From Brevipalpus yothersi (taxonomy: Eukaryota > Arthropoda > Arachnida > Trombidiformes > Tenuipalpidae), in contig QZCP01000143.1 of assembly GCA_003956705.1 (NCBI GenBank), positions 1 through 64,000 of the forward strand: 64,000 bases of DNA, given 5' to 3'. The position numbers were made by a program, and so were the translations under genes. Positions 1 to 15,377 of the stretch are shown here, piece after piece (within the stretch, counting starts at the first letter, position 1; every line of letters begins with the position of its first letter). The notes beneath the pieces are model-generated. The model saw only the letters and a program-made list of their open reading frames with translations. It did not search any database and was not told where the DNA came from.

Positions 1-50
<50 letters not shown>
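1..50. repeat. (GA)25 microsatellite at window edge
   Basis: Pure GA dinucleotide run that begins at or before the window edge. It is the first of at least ten such tracts in the window. Confidence 0.97.
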
Positions 51-53
<3 letters not shown>

Positions 54-2929
54 GCCAATGAGTATTGGCAGTTATGTTGAATCATTGGTGAACCGCTATT
101 TTTCTAATCATGAGAAGCCTCTGAACTAGATGTTAAAATATGCATGTTTGTATACACATACACATAAGAGGAGCGGTTCCATTGCCTATGGGATATACAA
201 TTTTGACCCCAAGACTCACATGAGAAGCTGTGCGTGTGTGTGTCTGATAGAGAATGTGTACAAACATAAATTTTCAACAAGAAAAGATGAGGAAGAAAGA
301 AAAACTTTGACCAAACAGCAGGAGTCGCGTATTGAAAGATGATAATTTTCTCTCTTACCTGAATAGAAAGGAAATTGGATCAAAGATAATCGACGTCGTT
401 CTTTTTCCAGATGCCGAATATTCAATCGATCAGGCTGATGATGATCGCCCATACATGGCTCGGATAAGTGTGAATTCATGTTCATACTATGTTTTGATGA
501 TGATTAGCTTTTGGTGCTTGGTTTCTGTCTGTCTTTCGGTTTTTTTTATTCTCTGGAAAAAAACCAAAGAAAATTTCAGAAAAAAAAGAATCCAAAGCCT
601 GTGAGTATGCATTGAGAGGATGGATAAAGTGTATTCAAAATTAATTCAAACAGAGGGTGATTGATTGCAAGTTTGATGCTTTTTTTTTCTATTCCGACAA
701 GAGAAGAAAGAAAACTAAAAGTAAGCAGCAGGAATCTATGCAAATCCGCTCAAATCAATCGCTACGATGCATGATGTTAGGTGATTAGAAAATGATCTTA
801 TTCAGGTGAAAGATTATAATGATGGTGGCAAATGTACAAAACACTTACATGAATTTCTTTTTTCTTCTCTTCTTCTACACTCTTCGTTGGATAAACTGGC
901 AAAAGAATCAGAATAGCAAGAAGAAAAGATGAAGAGAAAGAGAAAGAGAAAGAGAGAGAAATAAAAGTCACGATTAAGCGGTGTATGTTTTAGACCCTGA
1001 AACACAAGTGAACGGGCTGGGCAAGTTAAGGCCACAAGTGGATATAGCTGAATATATACACACTTTTTGAATCAAGGTATTGTCTTAGTTGTTGTTAACA
1101 TGGAAGAGAGATGGAAAGATGTATTCATTTTCGTTCTCTATCTATCTTCAGCTTCAGTCGAGCAGGTGCGAATTGATGCGGCCGGAGCAAAGGAGGAGGA
1201 AGAAAAAAAATGGCCTGAGAACAACAACAAGGTGAATATTTATAAAATGATGGAGAGTGAGAGGAATCTGATGAGGATGCTGTTGTGGTTGTGGATGATG
1301 AATATCTGGAAGTACAGTTAAATATCCAAATAAACGAGACGAAAATGAAAAGCCTCCAGGAACTTTCTCCGTTTTTCACTTCATTTTTCAAGTTGTTCAC
1401 AATATTCGATATTGATCATGGTACAGTGATAATGATGATACACGCGGACAGTAAGGAAGATTATGTTTGGTGAAACATACACTTAAGAACGGCAAAATAA
1501 TAGAATATGTGTGTGCTTATATGTATAAATATGAGCACATGAATATTCACATTTATGATGGGTGACTTAATGAGTGTGAATATATGCAAAAGAAGAGGAA
1601 GGAGATGGAAGTGGAATCAGTGTGACGCACTCAATAATAGTAATATATAATTATGATGATGTTTCAAAGATGATGGCGATAAGTCGTGAGATGAGTATAC
1701 AGATAGACAGAGAGACACTAATACAAAGTGATTGCTGTCGAGTATTAACTGTGTTACTTTTTTTTCTCTCTCTCTCTCTCTTCTACGGTATAACTTGGCG
1801 GCTGAGTAGACAATGATGATGTTGCCAAAATATGTGTGTTTATATGTATTACACCACTTCGTTCATTGAACGCAACACAATTTCGAATAAGATATTCTCA
1901 CTTCGAGAACAGAGAACAGAGAACAGAGAAAAGAATCTGATGAATCTGGGGTAAAATTTTGTCCAAACAAAAACTTTACCAGCTTACAATCTGTTCACAA
2001 TAACAATGTAACTCTGGCGAATGTTCTTTGGACCATAAGGCTCAAAGTTGAAAGTTTAAGACCTCAGCCGGCAGACCTAAAGTTTCTCTTCCAACAATAG
2101 AAAGCATTCTGCAGCCGGCTAGAAGCATTGAAAAAGTTTCTCAATTTTAAGAGAGAGAGAGGAGAGAGAGCATGAAGAAAGTTCATTGAATGAGAACTTG
2201 TATCTCTCTCCCGATGCTGAGCTCTGGTGGATTACGTATAGCTTAACTGATAATGATGAACATTAATCCATGATGCAATTGTTTTTACTGTCCGAGATGG
2301 AAAGAACATGGCCATTGTTGTTATTTTAATTTAACATAGCCAGTTAAATACTATCATCATTTTTTGATGATTCGCAATGTGTACAATAATTGTTCAACAG
2401 CTTTACAGCAGCTGTTTTGTTACACACACAAAATTCTCCACGACTAAAACAATTAAGGCTTTTTCCTCTGCTGAAAGGATGATTGTTCAGCTAAATTCCG
2501 CTAATAGACTCAATCGTGCGAATTGTTAATCGCTCATCTCATGATGAAAAGGCGAAAGGATTGATGAGAGCCTGTATTGGGACTAGTCATACTAGGAATG
2601 TTTCGACATGTACATGTATATGTCTATATGTTCCTGTGAGTATCTCTTCAATGAGCCGACTATATCTGGACATGAAGAAGTTTGGTTAATTCTGATAAAA
2701 TGATCTAGGATAGAGAAAGTTTGATGAGCTGTTTGTTGTGAGCTAAAAATTTTCTTTTGGAATCATAAAAATTACATCACCTTCTGGGACAACAAAAAAC
2801 GTACAGAAAAGTTCATTTCTTTGGACAAAGGATGAGAAATTTGGTCAAATATAGTCAAATACATAAGATCATCTATAAGGATGGCAAATTTTTCATTAAC
2901 ACATGGTCTACTAGAAAGGATTATCTCGA
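51..2929. other. Intergenic, no gene recognised
   Basis: About 2.9 kb without a convincing gene. Open frames are all under 95 codons and rich in low-complexity Lys/Glu or Ser. They lack splice-compatible neighbours and recognisable domains. Short purine-rich runs (for example around 930-960 and 2150-2170) and scattered TG/ATG-rich stretches are the only structure seen. Confidence 0.6.
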
Positions 2930-3897
2930 CTACTTTTTCAGATTGGCCATCATGGTGTCAACAATTAAATCGACTTCGGTCTTGAAACCATCCATGCTGG
3001 ACATTTTATCTTTAGGATAACCTGCGGGCTTCCATTTGTCTTTGTTGAAATCAGGAGCGAATTTGAGGGCCTTGAGGAAGAAAGATTAGCACAAAATTAG
3101 TTAAATGCCAAAAGGTCATGATTAGATTATCAATTCAACACTTACCTCAGCTTCAATTAGATTTCCACAAGATGCGGCTAATTTAGCCTTACACTTATCC
3201 GTTTTACACATATTTCCAACAGAATCCGCAGCACCTTTGGCACTCAACATCGCAGGCATCATTTCACCAACGATACAGCTTTTCATGTCATCCATAATAG
3301 TATTATCATTGTCTTTGCACACATCAACACTTGCATGTTTCTTGGGCATAGGTGCAACACACTTGGAGCAAATTTTTTTCACTGCTGGATCAGCAAATCC
3401 TTTCATCTTCTTCTGATCTTTGGCACTCAGACACTGGTCGGAGCCTATATCAGAGTCCTAGAAGAAAACAAAATCGACGAATATAATTTATGTCATGAAA
3501 TCAAAATTGTGACACAATCCATCTCTTACGAGGAATTGTGCATGAAATTTGGCCTATTTACCTTCATATAAGAACCAATGGCTGCTTGAGCTATTTTTTC
3601 ACATGCAGCAGCAGTCATATGCTTACTTGTGGTAGGTTCTAGATCTTTGACCAATAATTTCTTCTTTTTTTCTGGAAAGATCAATCAAAAAAGAGGAAAA
3701 GATGAACAATTGAGCTCAGTTGGGTACATTATATTATGCCAAAAGTGTACAGACTTACCGCATATTGCCTTAACCAATTTAGCGTAGGCTTCCTTTGCAA
3801 CACCGATACACTCTTGAAGTTGCTCCTTGCAGGGCATCTGAGATGATCCCAGATGGACCATGACTGCGAGGATGGTGAAACATAGGAAAAGTTTCAT
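2930..3897 (-). CDS. Secreted cysteine-rich protein, unrecognised family
   Basis: Four exons join in phase on the minus strand: 3897-3759, 3671-3562, 3457-3146 and 3070-2930, all with GT-AG borders, giving 233 aa. The start is chosen because residues 1-20 form a clear signal peptide (hydrophobic core ending near GSSQ), so the product should be secreted. The mature chain has about 12 cysteines, including an ICSKC pair near the middle and MCKTDKC further on. An even count is compatible with disulfides. It is otherwise rich in Lys, Ala and Met, with amphipathic helical segments such as TAAACEKIAQAAIGSYM. I do not recognise the family; a helical cysteine-stabilised secreted or salivary-type protein is possible but is only inference. 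The exon structure is well supported and the function is unknown. Confidence 0.85.
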
Positions 3898-4550
3898 CTT
3901 GAATGTCTATACTTATTTCTCTCTTGGTTTCTCTCAACTGATTTAGCCAGGAACATTCAAAAGAATGATGATTCTACGGTGTGCATTAGATTTTTTATAC
4001 CAAATTGAGGTTAAGTTTTCTCAGCTGCAGCATTGACTTTTCCCCGTTTAACTGATTTCATCAGATAATTAACTTATTTGACAACTCGAATCATTATTTA
4101 CTCTCTAAATGAACGACTGTTGATCGTGATAAAGTTTCACGTATAATCGAAATGAGCTCATGAATCTCTGTCCAAGATTCTAGGAGAAACTGAATCAGAG
4201 GAAAATTATGCTCAAGTTGAACAAAGGTCAGTTGGAGATACAATAGAAAGATCAGTTGCCGAATGGACGTTCGATTGAGAGAGAAAATAAGTCAACATCA
4301 CGTTGAAAGGATGGAATGTTTTCGATATATAATTAATGAATTCGCTGATGACGATTGTTTGATCAAGCGTTCTGGGTAAAAACGTAGAGGCCAAAACAGA
4401 GATGACGTTCAATCTCTCAGTTAACTTTTCCAGGATAAACATTTCAGAGGAAACTCCATCTTTTTTTCCAGGGTATCAAGTTTCATTAAATCACTCAAAT
4501 AGGGATGACCTTTCCACTTTTGATTCAAAGACATCAAGATTTCTCTCACT
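3898..4550. other. Intergenic between secreted protein and DHX33-like gene
   Basis: The sequence just above 3897 is the upstream region of the secreted-protein gene. The rest is the downstream flank of the helicase gene. No domain-bearing frame is seen; the 76-codon minus frame at 4212-4442 has no support. Confidence 0.55.
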
Positions 4551-7065
4551 TTAGCTTGATTTATCAAGACGATGAATCATTCCTTTGGCTTTCAACTCTT
4601 TAAGCCAGCTAAAATCAACAACAGATACATTCCTGGTGGGAAATAATGGTTTGAACAAACAAAAATTATGAATTGAATGATGGTTCAAAAGGAAAGATGA
4701 GATCGAACGAGAAAGAGAGAATTTCACCAACCTTATATAACATTTACTAGTCTGAATAAGTTCAGAGTATATAACACATTCAGGCTTGGTGTTGAATAGA
4801 CATGATGATGGATGAATTTGAACTTTGTCTTCGACACCTCTCTGGAATGGAAGAATACAATTGATGATCAAAAAGTTTAAATGATAGTCAACAAATTACC
4901 GTTCTGTACTCTCCATCTTTTCCCAAAAGGGCTACATTGTGAAAGAGACCAACAAACAAACATTTTCGTACAGCTTCAGTATTGGAACCACAAGTGTCTC
5001 GCTTATATTGGGAGCGGGTGAAGAGTCCACTCATCTGTTGACGAATACTATTAACCATTCTCATGTTGCGAAAGTCAACATGATTCTCTTTACACCAATC
5101 TTTGTTACCTTGAACTGACCGATAAGCTTTGAAAAGTTTCAATAACATTATATGATCACCTTCAGAGGATCGAAACTTTTTGTGAATTTCGGCTGCTTCA
5201 TCCCGCTTGTGAGAGGGAATGTGGAAGATGTTCTCCACTGAGAGCAGGGAAATGATACTCAGAATTTCTTCACTACAACCGAATTCAGATGATGCTATCA
5301 GTATGCGAGAAAGTCTCGGATCCAATGGAAAGTCGACCATCTTGGTTCCTAGACTAGTGATTTTATAGCTGTCCGTCTCTTCACGAGTGAGAGCACCGAG
5401 ATTGATCAGAATGCTGGCTGACTTTTTTATACTCTCAGGTGAAGGCTTATCCATGAAATCGAAGCTTTCGAAATTATTAATCTTAAGGGCAGCTAAATGT
5501 AACAAAACAGAGCTCAAATTGCTCCTTAACACCTCTGGAACAGTATCATCGCTCAACGCCTCATAAGTGTATTTAGAATAGAGTCTGTAACAGGTACCGC
5601 TACTCTCTCTACCAGCTCTTCCCGCTCTCTGCCATGCTTGAGCTTTAGAAATTTTTTCAACCTTAAGAGTATCAATTCCAGATGAACTTTTGTACTTTCT
5701 GCACTTGAATTTTCCACTATCAACAACGTACTTTATACCAGGAATGGTTATAGATGTTTCAGCGATGTTTGTTGAGAAAATAACTTTTCTTTTGCCCTAA
5801 TAGAAAGAGGATTATAAATCTTGATCTACTTGCCATCATGGAATCATTGTTTAAATTTACCTTGAATGTTTTGAATATTTTAAACTGCATGTGGAAAGGT
5901 AAGGCAGCATATAGGGGGAGAGGAACGAGATTTTTTTGCTCTGTAATACAAGATACGACAATGAATTTTCGATTTTTTTCAGGCAAAAGAATGCCCCCCC
6001 ACTTTACCTTGTGGAAGTTGAAAGCAAGCTTGTCGAGCCAGAGATACCATACTCTCAATTTCTTCTTGACCAGTGCAAAAGACTAGGATATCACTGGAGA
6101 ATTGATGAAATAAAAACAATTCATGTCAGAGGAATTGAAATTTTTCCATCATAAAATACTGACCCTGTTGGCTCATTGCGATGAATTTGAAAGACAGTCA
6201 CCAAACAAGCATGAATATGATCACTCTGATCTTCACTTGAATGGAAAATCTTTGGAAAGAGCACATAGAAATGATTAGCAAGTTGATGAAAAGAAAATCA
6301 TTAAGGAGCTTACTTGAATGGGAAATTGTCTTCCAGCAATTTTGTACACTGGAGCTTGGTTAAAATAAGTAGAAAATTTGTCAACATTCATAGTGGCTGA
6401 CATAATGATTACTCTTAATGGCGCGGAAGTGGATTTTCGTGCTAAATAGGCTTTCTTGGCAACAGAGAAGAGAATATCTGTTTGTAGAGATCGTTCATGG
6501 GCTTCATCCAATATGATGAAACAATAACTTTTTAACAATGGATCACGAAGAGATTCCCGGAGTAACATTCCATCAGTCATAAACTTGATTCGTGTTCCAT
6601 TGGACACAACTTCGTCAAATCGAATTGAATAACCGACAAGTTGACCAAGCAAAACATTCATCTCTTGAGCTACTCGATTGGCAATTGAGACAGCAGCCAC
6701 TCGACGAGGCTGTGTGATGGCAATGGTTCGATTTTTAGATGATATATTGTAATCTGAAAATAAATTAAGGGAAAAAAAATTCGTAATCGTGTACAATAAT
6801 AATCGAATCACACACACAAGCTTCTCCACAATTTACCTGTCGCATGCTTGCTTGACAAACACCATTGTGGTATTTGTGTGGTCTTTCCTGAACCAGTGGC
6901 ACCAATAAGAACGAAAATAGGTTCACTCTCAATTATGTTCATCAATTTTGTTTTATATTGTAAAATGGGTAAACTTTCCGATGATGATGATGATGATGAT
7001 GGTGGTGATGATAATGAAAGATTTTCCATTGATGCATGATTTGAATTTGATAGAGAATGATTCAT
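4551..7065 (-). CDS. DHX33: DEAH-box RNA helicase, DHX33-like
   Basis: Eight exons join in phase: 7065-6837, 6753-6314, 6249-6164, 6093-6008, 5940-5861, 5796-4900, 4841-4732 and 4632-4551, giving 669 aa (human DHX33 is about 707). ATP-dependent 3'-5' RNA helicase; in mammals DHX33 is nucleolar and acts in rRNA synthesis and translation initiation (family knowledge). Visible motifs in order: Walker A GATGSGKT (about 55-62), ITQPRR (about 90), DEAH (159-162), SAT (195-197), GDILVFCTGQEE, STNIAETSIT, and QRAGRAGR (363-370). The winged-helix/ratchet region and an OB-fold C-terminus ending in VVDFSWLKEL follow. Stretches such as FDFMDKPSP and GNKDWCKEN point to DHX33 rather than DHX35 or DHX40. 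The N-terminus is short and Ser-rich; M13 is an alternative start. All catalytic motifs are intact. Confidence 0.93.
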
Positions 7066-8480
7066 ACTTGTTACACATGCACATACAGATACACCAAATA
7101 GATTGACCGAATATAAATACTTTTTTCTCCAATATCACCGTAATTTCAACATAACCATAATCATCATCATTTAATCACATTACCAAATTCAAATGAACGA
7201 CTTTATCGGAAATTCTGATTCAACCACGTTGTTTATGTGTGGCGCACATTTTGAAACATGAAATGCGCGGGAAAATTCTGGACAGCATTTTCTATCGGCT
7301 TCTCTCTCTCTCTCTTCCTCTATTTCGGAAAATCTGTTATCTGCTTGGTATTTTGGAAAATACCCACTAGTTAGAAAAATATCTGAGAGTTATCTCAGCC
7401 TCTGTTAAGATAGAGAAAAGATAGGAGGTTAAATTTTGTATGGATATGGAGCATTATCGAAATGTGAGATAAGCTCTCTGTGGCAATACTGTGTTTCCGG
7501 ATGATAGGGAATGTATCAGATTTTCATGAGAGTTCATCGAGGGCTCCTTGTTGGGGTTTGGAATGGGTGTAATTGGTTTATGCAAATATATGGATTCTCA
7601 TTATCATTTCACATTTCAGTTTGAAACATTCCATCATCAGAGTTGAGAATGGATTGAGAAAATTCTCGTTGGATAATCAATATTGTGCATTTGGTACAGG
7701 TGTATTCATGAAATGGATCGGTTAAAACATTTAGGGTTGTTAAAAAAATTTGAACAGCTCAAAATTTTAGCATTTATTGATAATCAACAGTTTCGTTAGT
7801 GCTTTGAATATAATGTAGCTTCAACGATTCATGCAATTCTAGGTTTGTCGTACATGAAGTCATAGCTCACATAGAGGAGCAGATTGTTCTAGCCTCACGA
7901 ATAAATTCAAAGTGTTCGAGCATTATATATGAGGTACAGCATCAAGATTGTATGGGTGAAAATGATGTATTGTATTCATGAGGCTTACTTTGAAAACTGC
8001 TGAAGTTTGGATAAAACTTTGGAAACAAACTAAAATCTATAGCATATCTGGGGGGATGAAATGAATCACTCTCTTTCATTTAAGGGTAATTAATTGAACT
8101 CTGAGCTCCCAAAAACTAAAAAAATCTCTCAAAAACATCGTCATTATGATTTAAAAGTGGATAATAATAAAAATTTTGCCCAGTAAATAAAAAGAATGAC
8201 CAAAACTCAAAATTTTGATGAAATATTGATAAAAGATTTGCAGTAGACTCTATTGCTGCAAGAATGTCGGTAAAGCTTAAGAAAATACCAAATAATGAGA
8301 CTCTTAGAACATGAATTTTGACTTCCTTGCAACACATAATAATTGAAATCTATTGATAGATGGGAGATGAGAACATTTGAATAAAATTTGGTCTATTAAA
8401 GAAGCTAGAAGGGTCCTCCTTGTTCAGATCCGCACTCATGGTCCTCCATTTAAGATTTTCATCATCTCTTCCATAGAATT
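7066..8480. other. Intergenic between SLC6 and DHX33-like genes
   Basis: Holds the 3' flank of the transporter and the upstream region of the helicase. A short CT run lies near 7302-7322. Small minus-strand frames at 8116-8337 and 8350-8544 have no support as separate genes; the latter is an alternative frame over the last SLC6 exon. Confidence 0.55.
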
Positions 8481-11400
8481 TCAAACGTAAACAGCCGATT
8501 GAAGAGGAAAAGTCATGACTTCTCGATCTCCTGCAACTGTACATTCTGAATTTGGAAGCAAAAAAAATTAGAAATTAGCACAAATACATGTATCAAAGCT
8601 CTAAGATATCTTGGATTCAAAATTTTAGCCTCTAAGAATCTGTGTCAGTCTAATGAAAACTCTTTCTTAGGAAAAAAATTTCTTTTTCTGAATTAAAACG
8701 CATCAAAATAATGAAATTTCTACCCCAAGCTAAGAGATTTTCAAGCCAAGAAAATCAGCTCTATGATTATGTATGGCTGATAGAATGATCAGAGTTTAAA
8801 ACCTTACTCAAAATTTTTCCGAATACTTCTTACAATTCTAGAAGTATGATACGAAATACAAACCTTGTTCATCATGTTTGAGTATTCGTTTCTTTATATG
8901 GTACCATGCAGCAAGCAATGGGACAGGAAGTATGGTTGAGAGAACCATCAGCCAACCCATCATGTGAGCTTGATTTGAAAACGTATATCCCATAAAGATG
9001 AGTGGATCGGTGTTGGCAACTTGAAGGAGAATTATGATCTATCGAAACAAGTTGTAATAATTTAAATTAGGTTCTTCGATTGTGTAATGAATATTCTACT
9101 CAAATTCTCCCATTCGAGAACCCTTTTCACCAAATTTTCGCTTCGAAAAAGTAGATTCAAATTTCTTACCAGAAGAAAAATGGGAGAAACATATTTCCAA
9201 CAGATTCTCCAGAAGAGGTTAGGTTTGAAACCGATCATAGTTTCAATGTCTTGGCAGAAGCGATCCATACCTATGAAGAATGAAATTTACGATTAAAAAA
9301 TGTTCATAAGTTCTGAAATGACTTGACGAAGACCATCAATTCCATCAATTCAATCCAGTTACAATGCAATGAATTATATTCCAATTAATTAAAAGAATCT
9401 GTTTCGTCAAACACAATATATTCAATTGGAACTTTTTGTTAGAACCTGAGCAGTCATAATTAATTTGAATTCAGATTCTGCAAAGAATCTGTAAAGTTTA
9501 ACATGTTCTTTCAGGCAAAACTTACCATAACCATAAACGATGGCCATAGCTTCGAATAAAGCTGAGGACAGAAGAGAGAGTCCCGCTGCATATTGATCAA
9601 ACCAATTCAGAGTATAACCTCCAGACTGAAGAGGAAATTCTGGTATTAGAATCATTCGTTTCGAAAATTAGCCCTAAAATTTTACCATTCTCTTGGCCTT
9701 TTTCTTACCTCAGTACAATTGATCATGGAGAAAAGAAAAGAAACAAATATCACCATTGCGGTAACAACTTCACGACGAATAGTTTTCAGATTAAATTCAT
9801 CAATAAGCCCAGTGATCACGGCTTCTAAGCCACCCATCTGTAAAAAAATCAGAGGTTTTTACTTCAAGAATGCTCAAGAATTCATGAATTAATAAATTTT
9901 ACAAGTAGAAAATGTTTGAAAAAGAGAACTTTTCAAAAATTCTGATGATTATTTTGGTAACTTACCGCTGAATCAATACCCAAGGTAATTAACATAATGA
10001 AAAAGAGTATGGACCACAATTTAGCATATGGAAGTGTGGCAAGTGCCTCTGGATAAATATGGAATACTAATCCATAGCTTTCTCTTGCTACCTGGTCTAT
10101 TCCGACACCCATTTGTTGAGCAATATAGCCGAGATATATGAAAACAACGAAACCAGAGTAGAATGATGTACATGAATTGACAGCAGCGGTTAATAGAGCA
10201 TCCCTAGACACAGTTAGAACAAATTTTTAGAGAAAAAACTTCATCATGATTCTAGAATTTTGTGAAAAAAAAATTACCGGTAACAATTATTATTAAATTT
10301 ATTGAACGATGCATAAGTCAAATGAACGCCAAAACCAACTCCAATGGAAAAAAATACTTGATTAGCGGCGTCAATCCAAACGCCAGTTTCACTCAATTTC
10401 GATAAATTCGGACTTATATAATACATAATTCCAGTTCCTATAAAAAAAGAATAGAATATTACTTTCGGATTCAGAACACTGTTTATCAAACTTTTTTATT
10501 TCCAACATACCAGCTCCATCAAGAAAAAGACCTCTTATTAATAGAATTGTTAGAATAATGTAAGGTGCTGTTGCAGTAACCCAAACAACCTGTGATACAC
10601 AGTTATAAAAAATTTAATGAGGATTTCAATTAGGGAAAGAAAATGAAACGATACAAGTTTCAAAATTGCGTAACACTTACTTTGCCTGATGTTTTAACAC
10701 CTTTGAAGAGAGAAAAATAGAGAAGAGTAAATGTGATGGCCACACAGCCAACCATTTCCAATCGAACATTTCCAAGTTGCGTGAATCCAGAATTCAGTTC
10801 CGGTCGGATATGAAGTAATCGACGCCTTTGAAAAAGTGTAGAGAACAAAAATACAAATGAACATTGATCCATGTTCAATTAGAATTGTATATGTACATAT
10901 ATTGCATCTCTCTTCGCCAATTGATGATGTTTATCATATGAATATCATACAACATCACACATGTACATAGGTATATGTACATGTACGTATTCAACCGTTA
11001 TACTTACTCGTAAAACTCTTGTGAAGATGTGGCTGAACTGGAAGACTTATCATGTGTACAATTAAAACATTGGACGCTATTTGAAACGATAAAACAATTT
11101 TTGGTGTTCCATTCATTGTCACACCGCTGCCATGGGAGTAATTCCCCTGGAATGATTTAGTTTTGTTGGAGTAAATTTTTTGATCATTTATGAATTCTTG
11201 TCAATAATATGGCAATTTTTGGGTGCTATCATGTTGTGATAAGCACGATTTGGTAACATACCTGAAGTTAGTATTGCTATTATGTAATAGAATGCCCAAC
11301 CAATTATAACGTTGTAGTAAAATGAAACATACCAAGAAATCAGGACTGCACAATAGCCAGCACCTTTCATAGCAGGATACATTTTATTCCACACACTGAT

Positions 11401-13231
11401 GGGACCAGATTTAGCAAATTGTCCCAAAGACAATTCCAAGAAAAATAGAGGCAGAGCACCAAAAAGTAACAATAAGGTGTATGGAATGAGGAATACTCCT
11501 AGAAAAAATGAATTGATTGTTGAAGTGATGAAAATTCGAATACTTTCGGTATATTCCTCTATTCATTTCAATTCTTCTTTGAGATTATCACTATTGTTTG
11601 CTTTCTCACATTTTTTGGAATGAATTTAGGCGTCAAAAACTGTCAAAATGTCAAATAGTTCTATTCAATGAACAAAAAACTGGAGTTCTTTCATTTTTTT
11701 AATCATAATTGTAGATCTCTATATGCATGATAATTGTTCAGTTCTGAATAATACCTATCCCTTTGATAGTAAAAATTTCTCTATCATGAGGAAGGAAGAG
11801 AAAAATCCACGATATGTATTGAAAAAATTTTCTTTTTTCACTCTTTTGATCAACAGAATTCAAGGAGATGAAGACAGATTGACATATTGAGCCTCTTCTA
11901 GAACTACAAAGTTCTTCCGATTCTGCTTCCTGAAATCATAATAACATCAGATTTGGAGCATCGAATAAACATTTTTTGCTATGAAAAAAGAGCTCAGTCG
12001 TTCTTGTGAGCAAAGTTCAAATAAAGGTGTGAAAATATGGGGAAAACATTACTTTCTGGAAATCAATATAATCTAAAGTTACTCCAACGGTACTTGGAGT
12101 AAAGTTTCGATTTGTTGACCAAACTCATGGAAATTAATTGATTCATGATCAATCATTCAGAATTGTGTCTCTCCAAATGATTGTTTGATCGGAAATTGGA
12201 ATTTCGAAGAGAGATAGAGAAAAAGGTACACATAACTTACCGCCTCCGTTCCTGTAGCACAAATATGGGAAGCGCCAAACATTGGCCAAATCAACGGCAA
12301 ATCCCTTGTGAACATGGTGAAAAAGATTGTCGCAAAAAGAAAGAGGATAAAGTACCGTTATAAATGTGTTTATTGTGTGTGTGTAGAATATTCACAAGTG
12401 GAAAAGGTTACGTTTATCTTTGTCTGAACTATACATCAGAACTTGATGTGCCCTCAAGGTACAAATAGTACACGGATGTATAACAATCAACTCACAATTA
12501 TAGAGAAGAGGAAATCAATTTTTTTGTCCCATTCACCACGTTCATTTTCAGGTGGCACACTTATTTGATTAGAGTCTTTACTGTTTTTATCATTATTATT
12601 GCTTGATTTTTGATTCGATGTATCGTTGAGAAACAATTTTCTGGTTGCTTGAATGATAATTTTCATTCCATTGGAACTTTTTTTAACATCATCTTCATTT
12701 TTCTCTGCACTATCTTCGTTCATTTCGGTTACTGAAAATTCTTTGGCCTCAGATAATTGGGCTTGCTGTCGGGGTGTTGAATGCAATGAATCATAGCCTG
12801 AAATTAATTAATCAAATTATATATTATTTTTTCGAGTATTTCATGGAAAGAGATCTCTATCATTTGGGAGAACAAAGCTTTTTAAAATCTATCAAATTGG
12901 TGAATTCTTTCACGGAGGAATATTTGTGCCGAGATGGTTGAAATTTTTGGGTTCTCATCCTTGAAAAGTTCAATTGTTGAGCTTGATGTAGAATTTTTTT
13001 GACACAATTCAATGAAAATTGAGGGAATAATGTATAAATTCAGAAGAATGCTAATGAGATGAGCTCACCTAAATCGATGAATTGATTATTTTTGGTTTGA
13101 AAATTGAACACTGGACTCGAGTCCACTTGGGTGGTAGTATCAGAGTTCTTATGACCACAAGCGATCATAGAACTGGCAGCAGAACTGATCGGAACTTGAT
13201 TCATTTGATTTCCACTTGTTACGGTAGACAT
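8481..13231 (-). CDS. SLC6 Na+/Cl- neurotransmitter transporter, monoamine-type
   Basis: Fourteen GT-AG exons join in phase: 13231-13069, 12797-12496, 12304-12241, 11498-11262, 11146-11008, 10825-10681, 10589-10511, 10437-10278, 10203-9966, 9837-9709, 9625-9526, 9270-9170, 9038-8864 and 8545-8481, giving 698 aa. It should be a 12-TM plasma-membrane symporter that takes up transmitter with Na+ and Cl-. The N-terminal ~145 residues are hydrophilic and Ser/Asn-rich. TM1 reads FAVDLANVWRFPYLCYRNGG, with Asp160 at the position that binds the amine in DAT/SERT (Gly in GABA and glycine transporters). VKTSGKVVWVTATAPYIIL (TM4-5), GVWIDAANQVFFS (TM6), FNKFNNN and LGIDSAMGGLEA (TM8) are typical. The EL2 cysteine pair is present in CDNEWNTKNC. 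The C-terminus is short. The amine substrate cannot be settled from sequence alone. Confidence 0.93.

Positions 13232-15377
<2,146 letters not shown>

Noticed and set aside
332..604. 90-codon plus frame with a hydrophobic segment
   Set aside because: No conserved motif and no splice partner; the Lys-rich tail comes from poly(A)-like runs.
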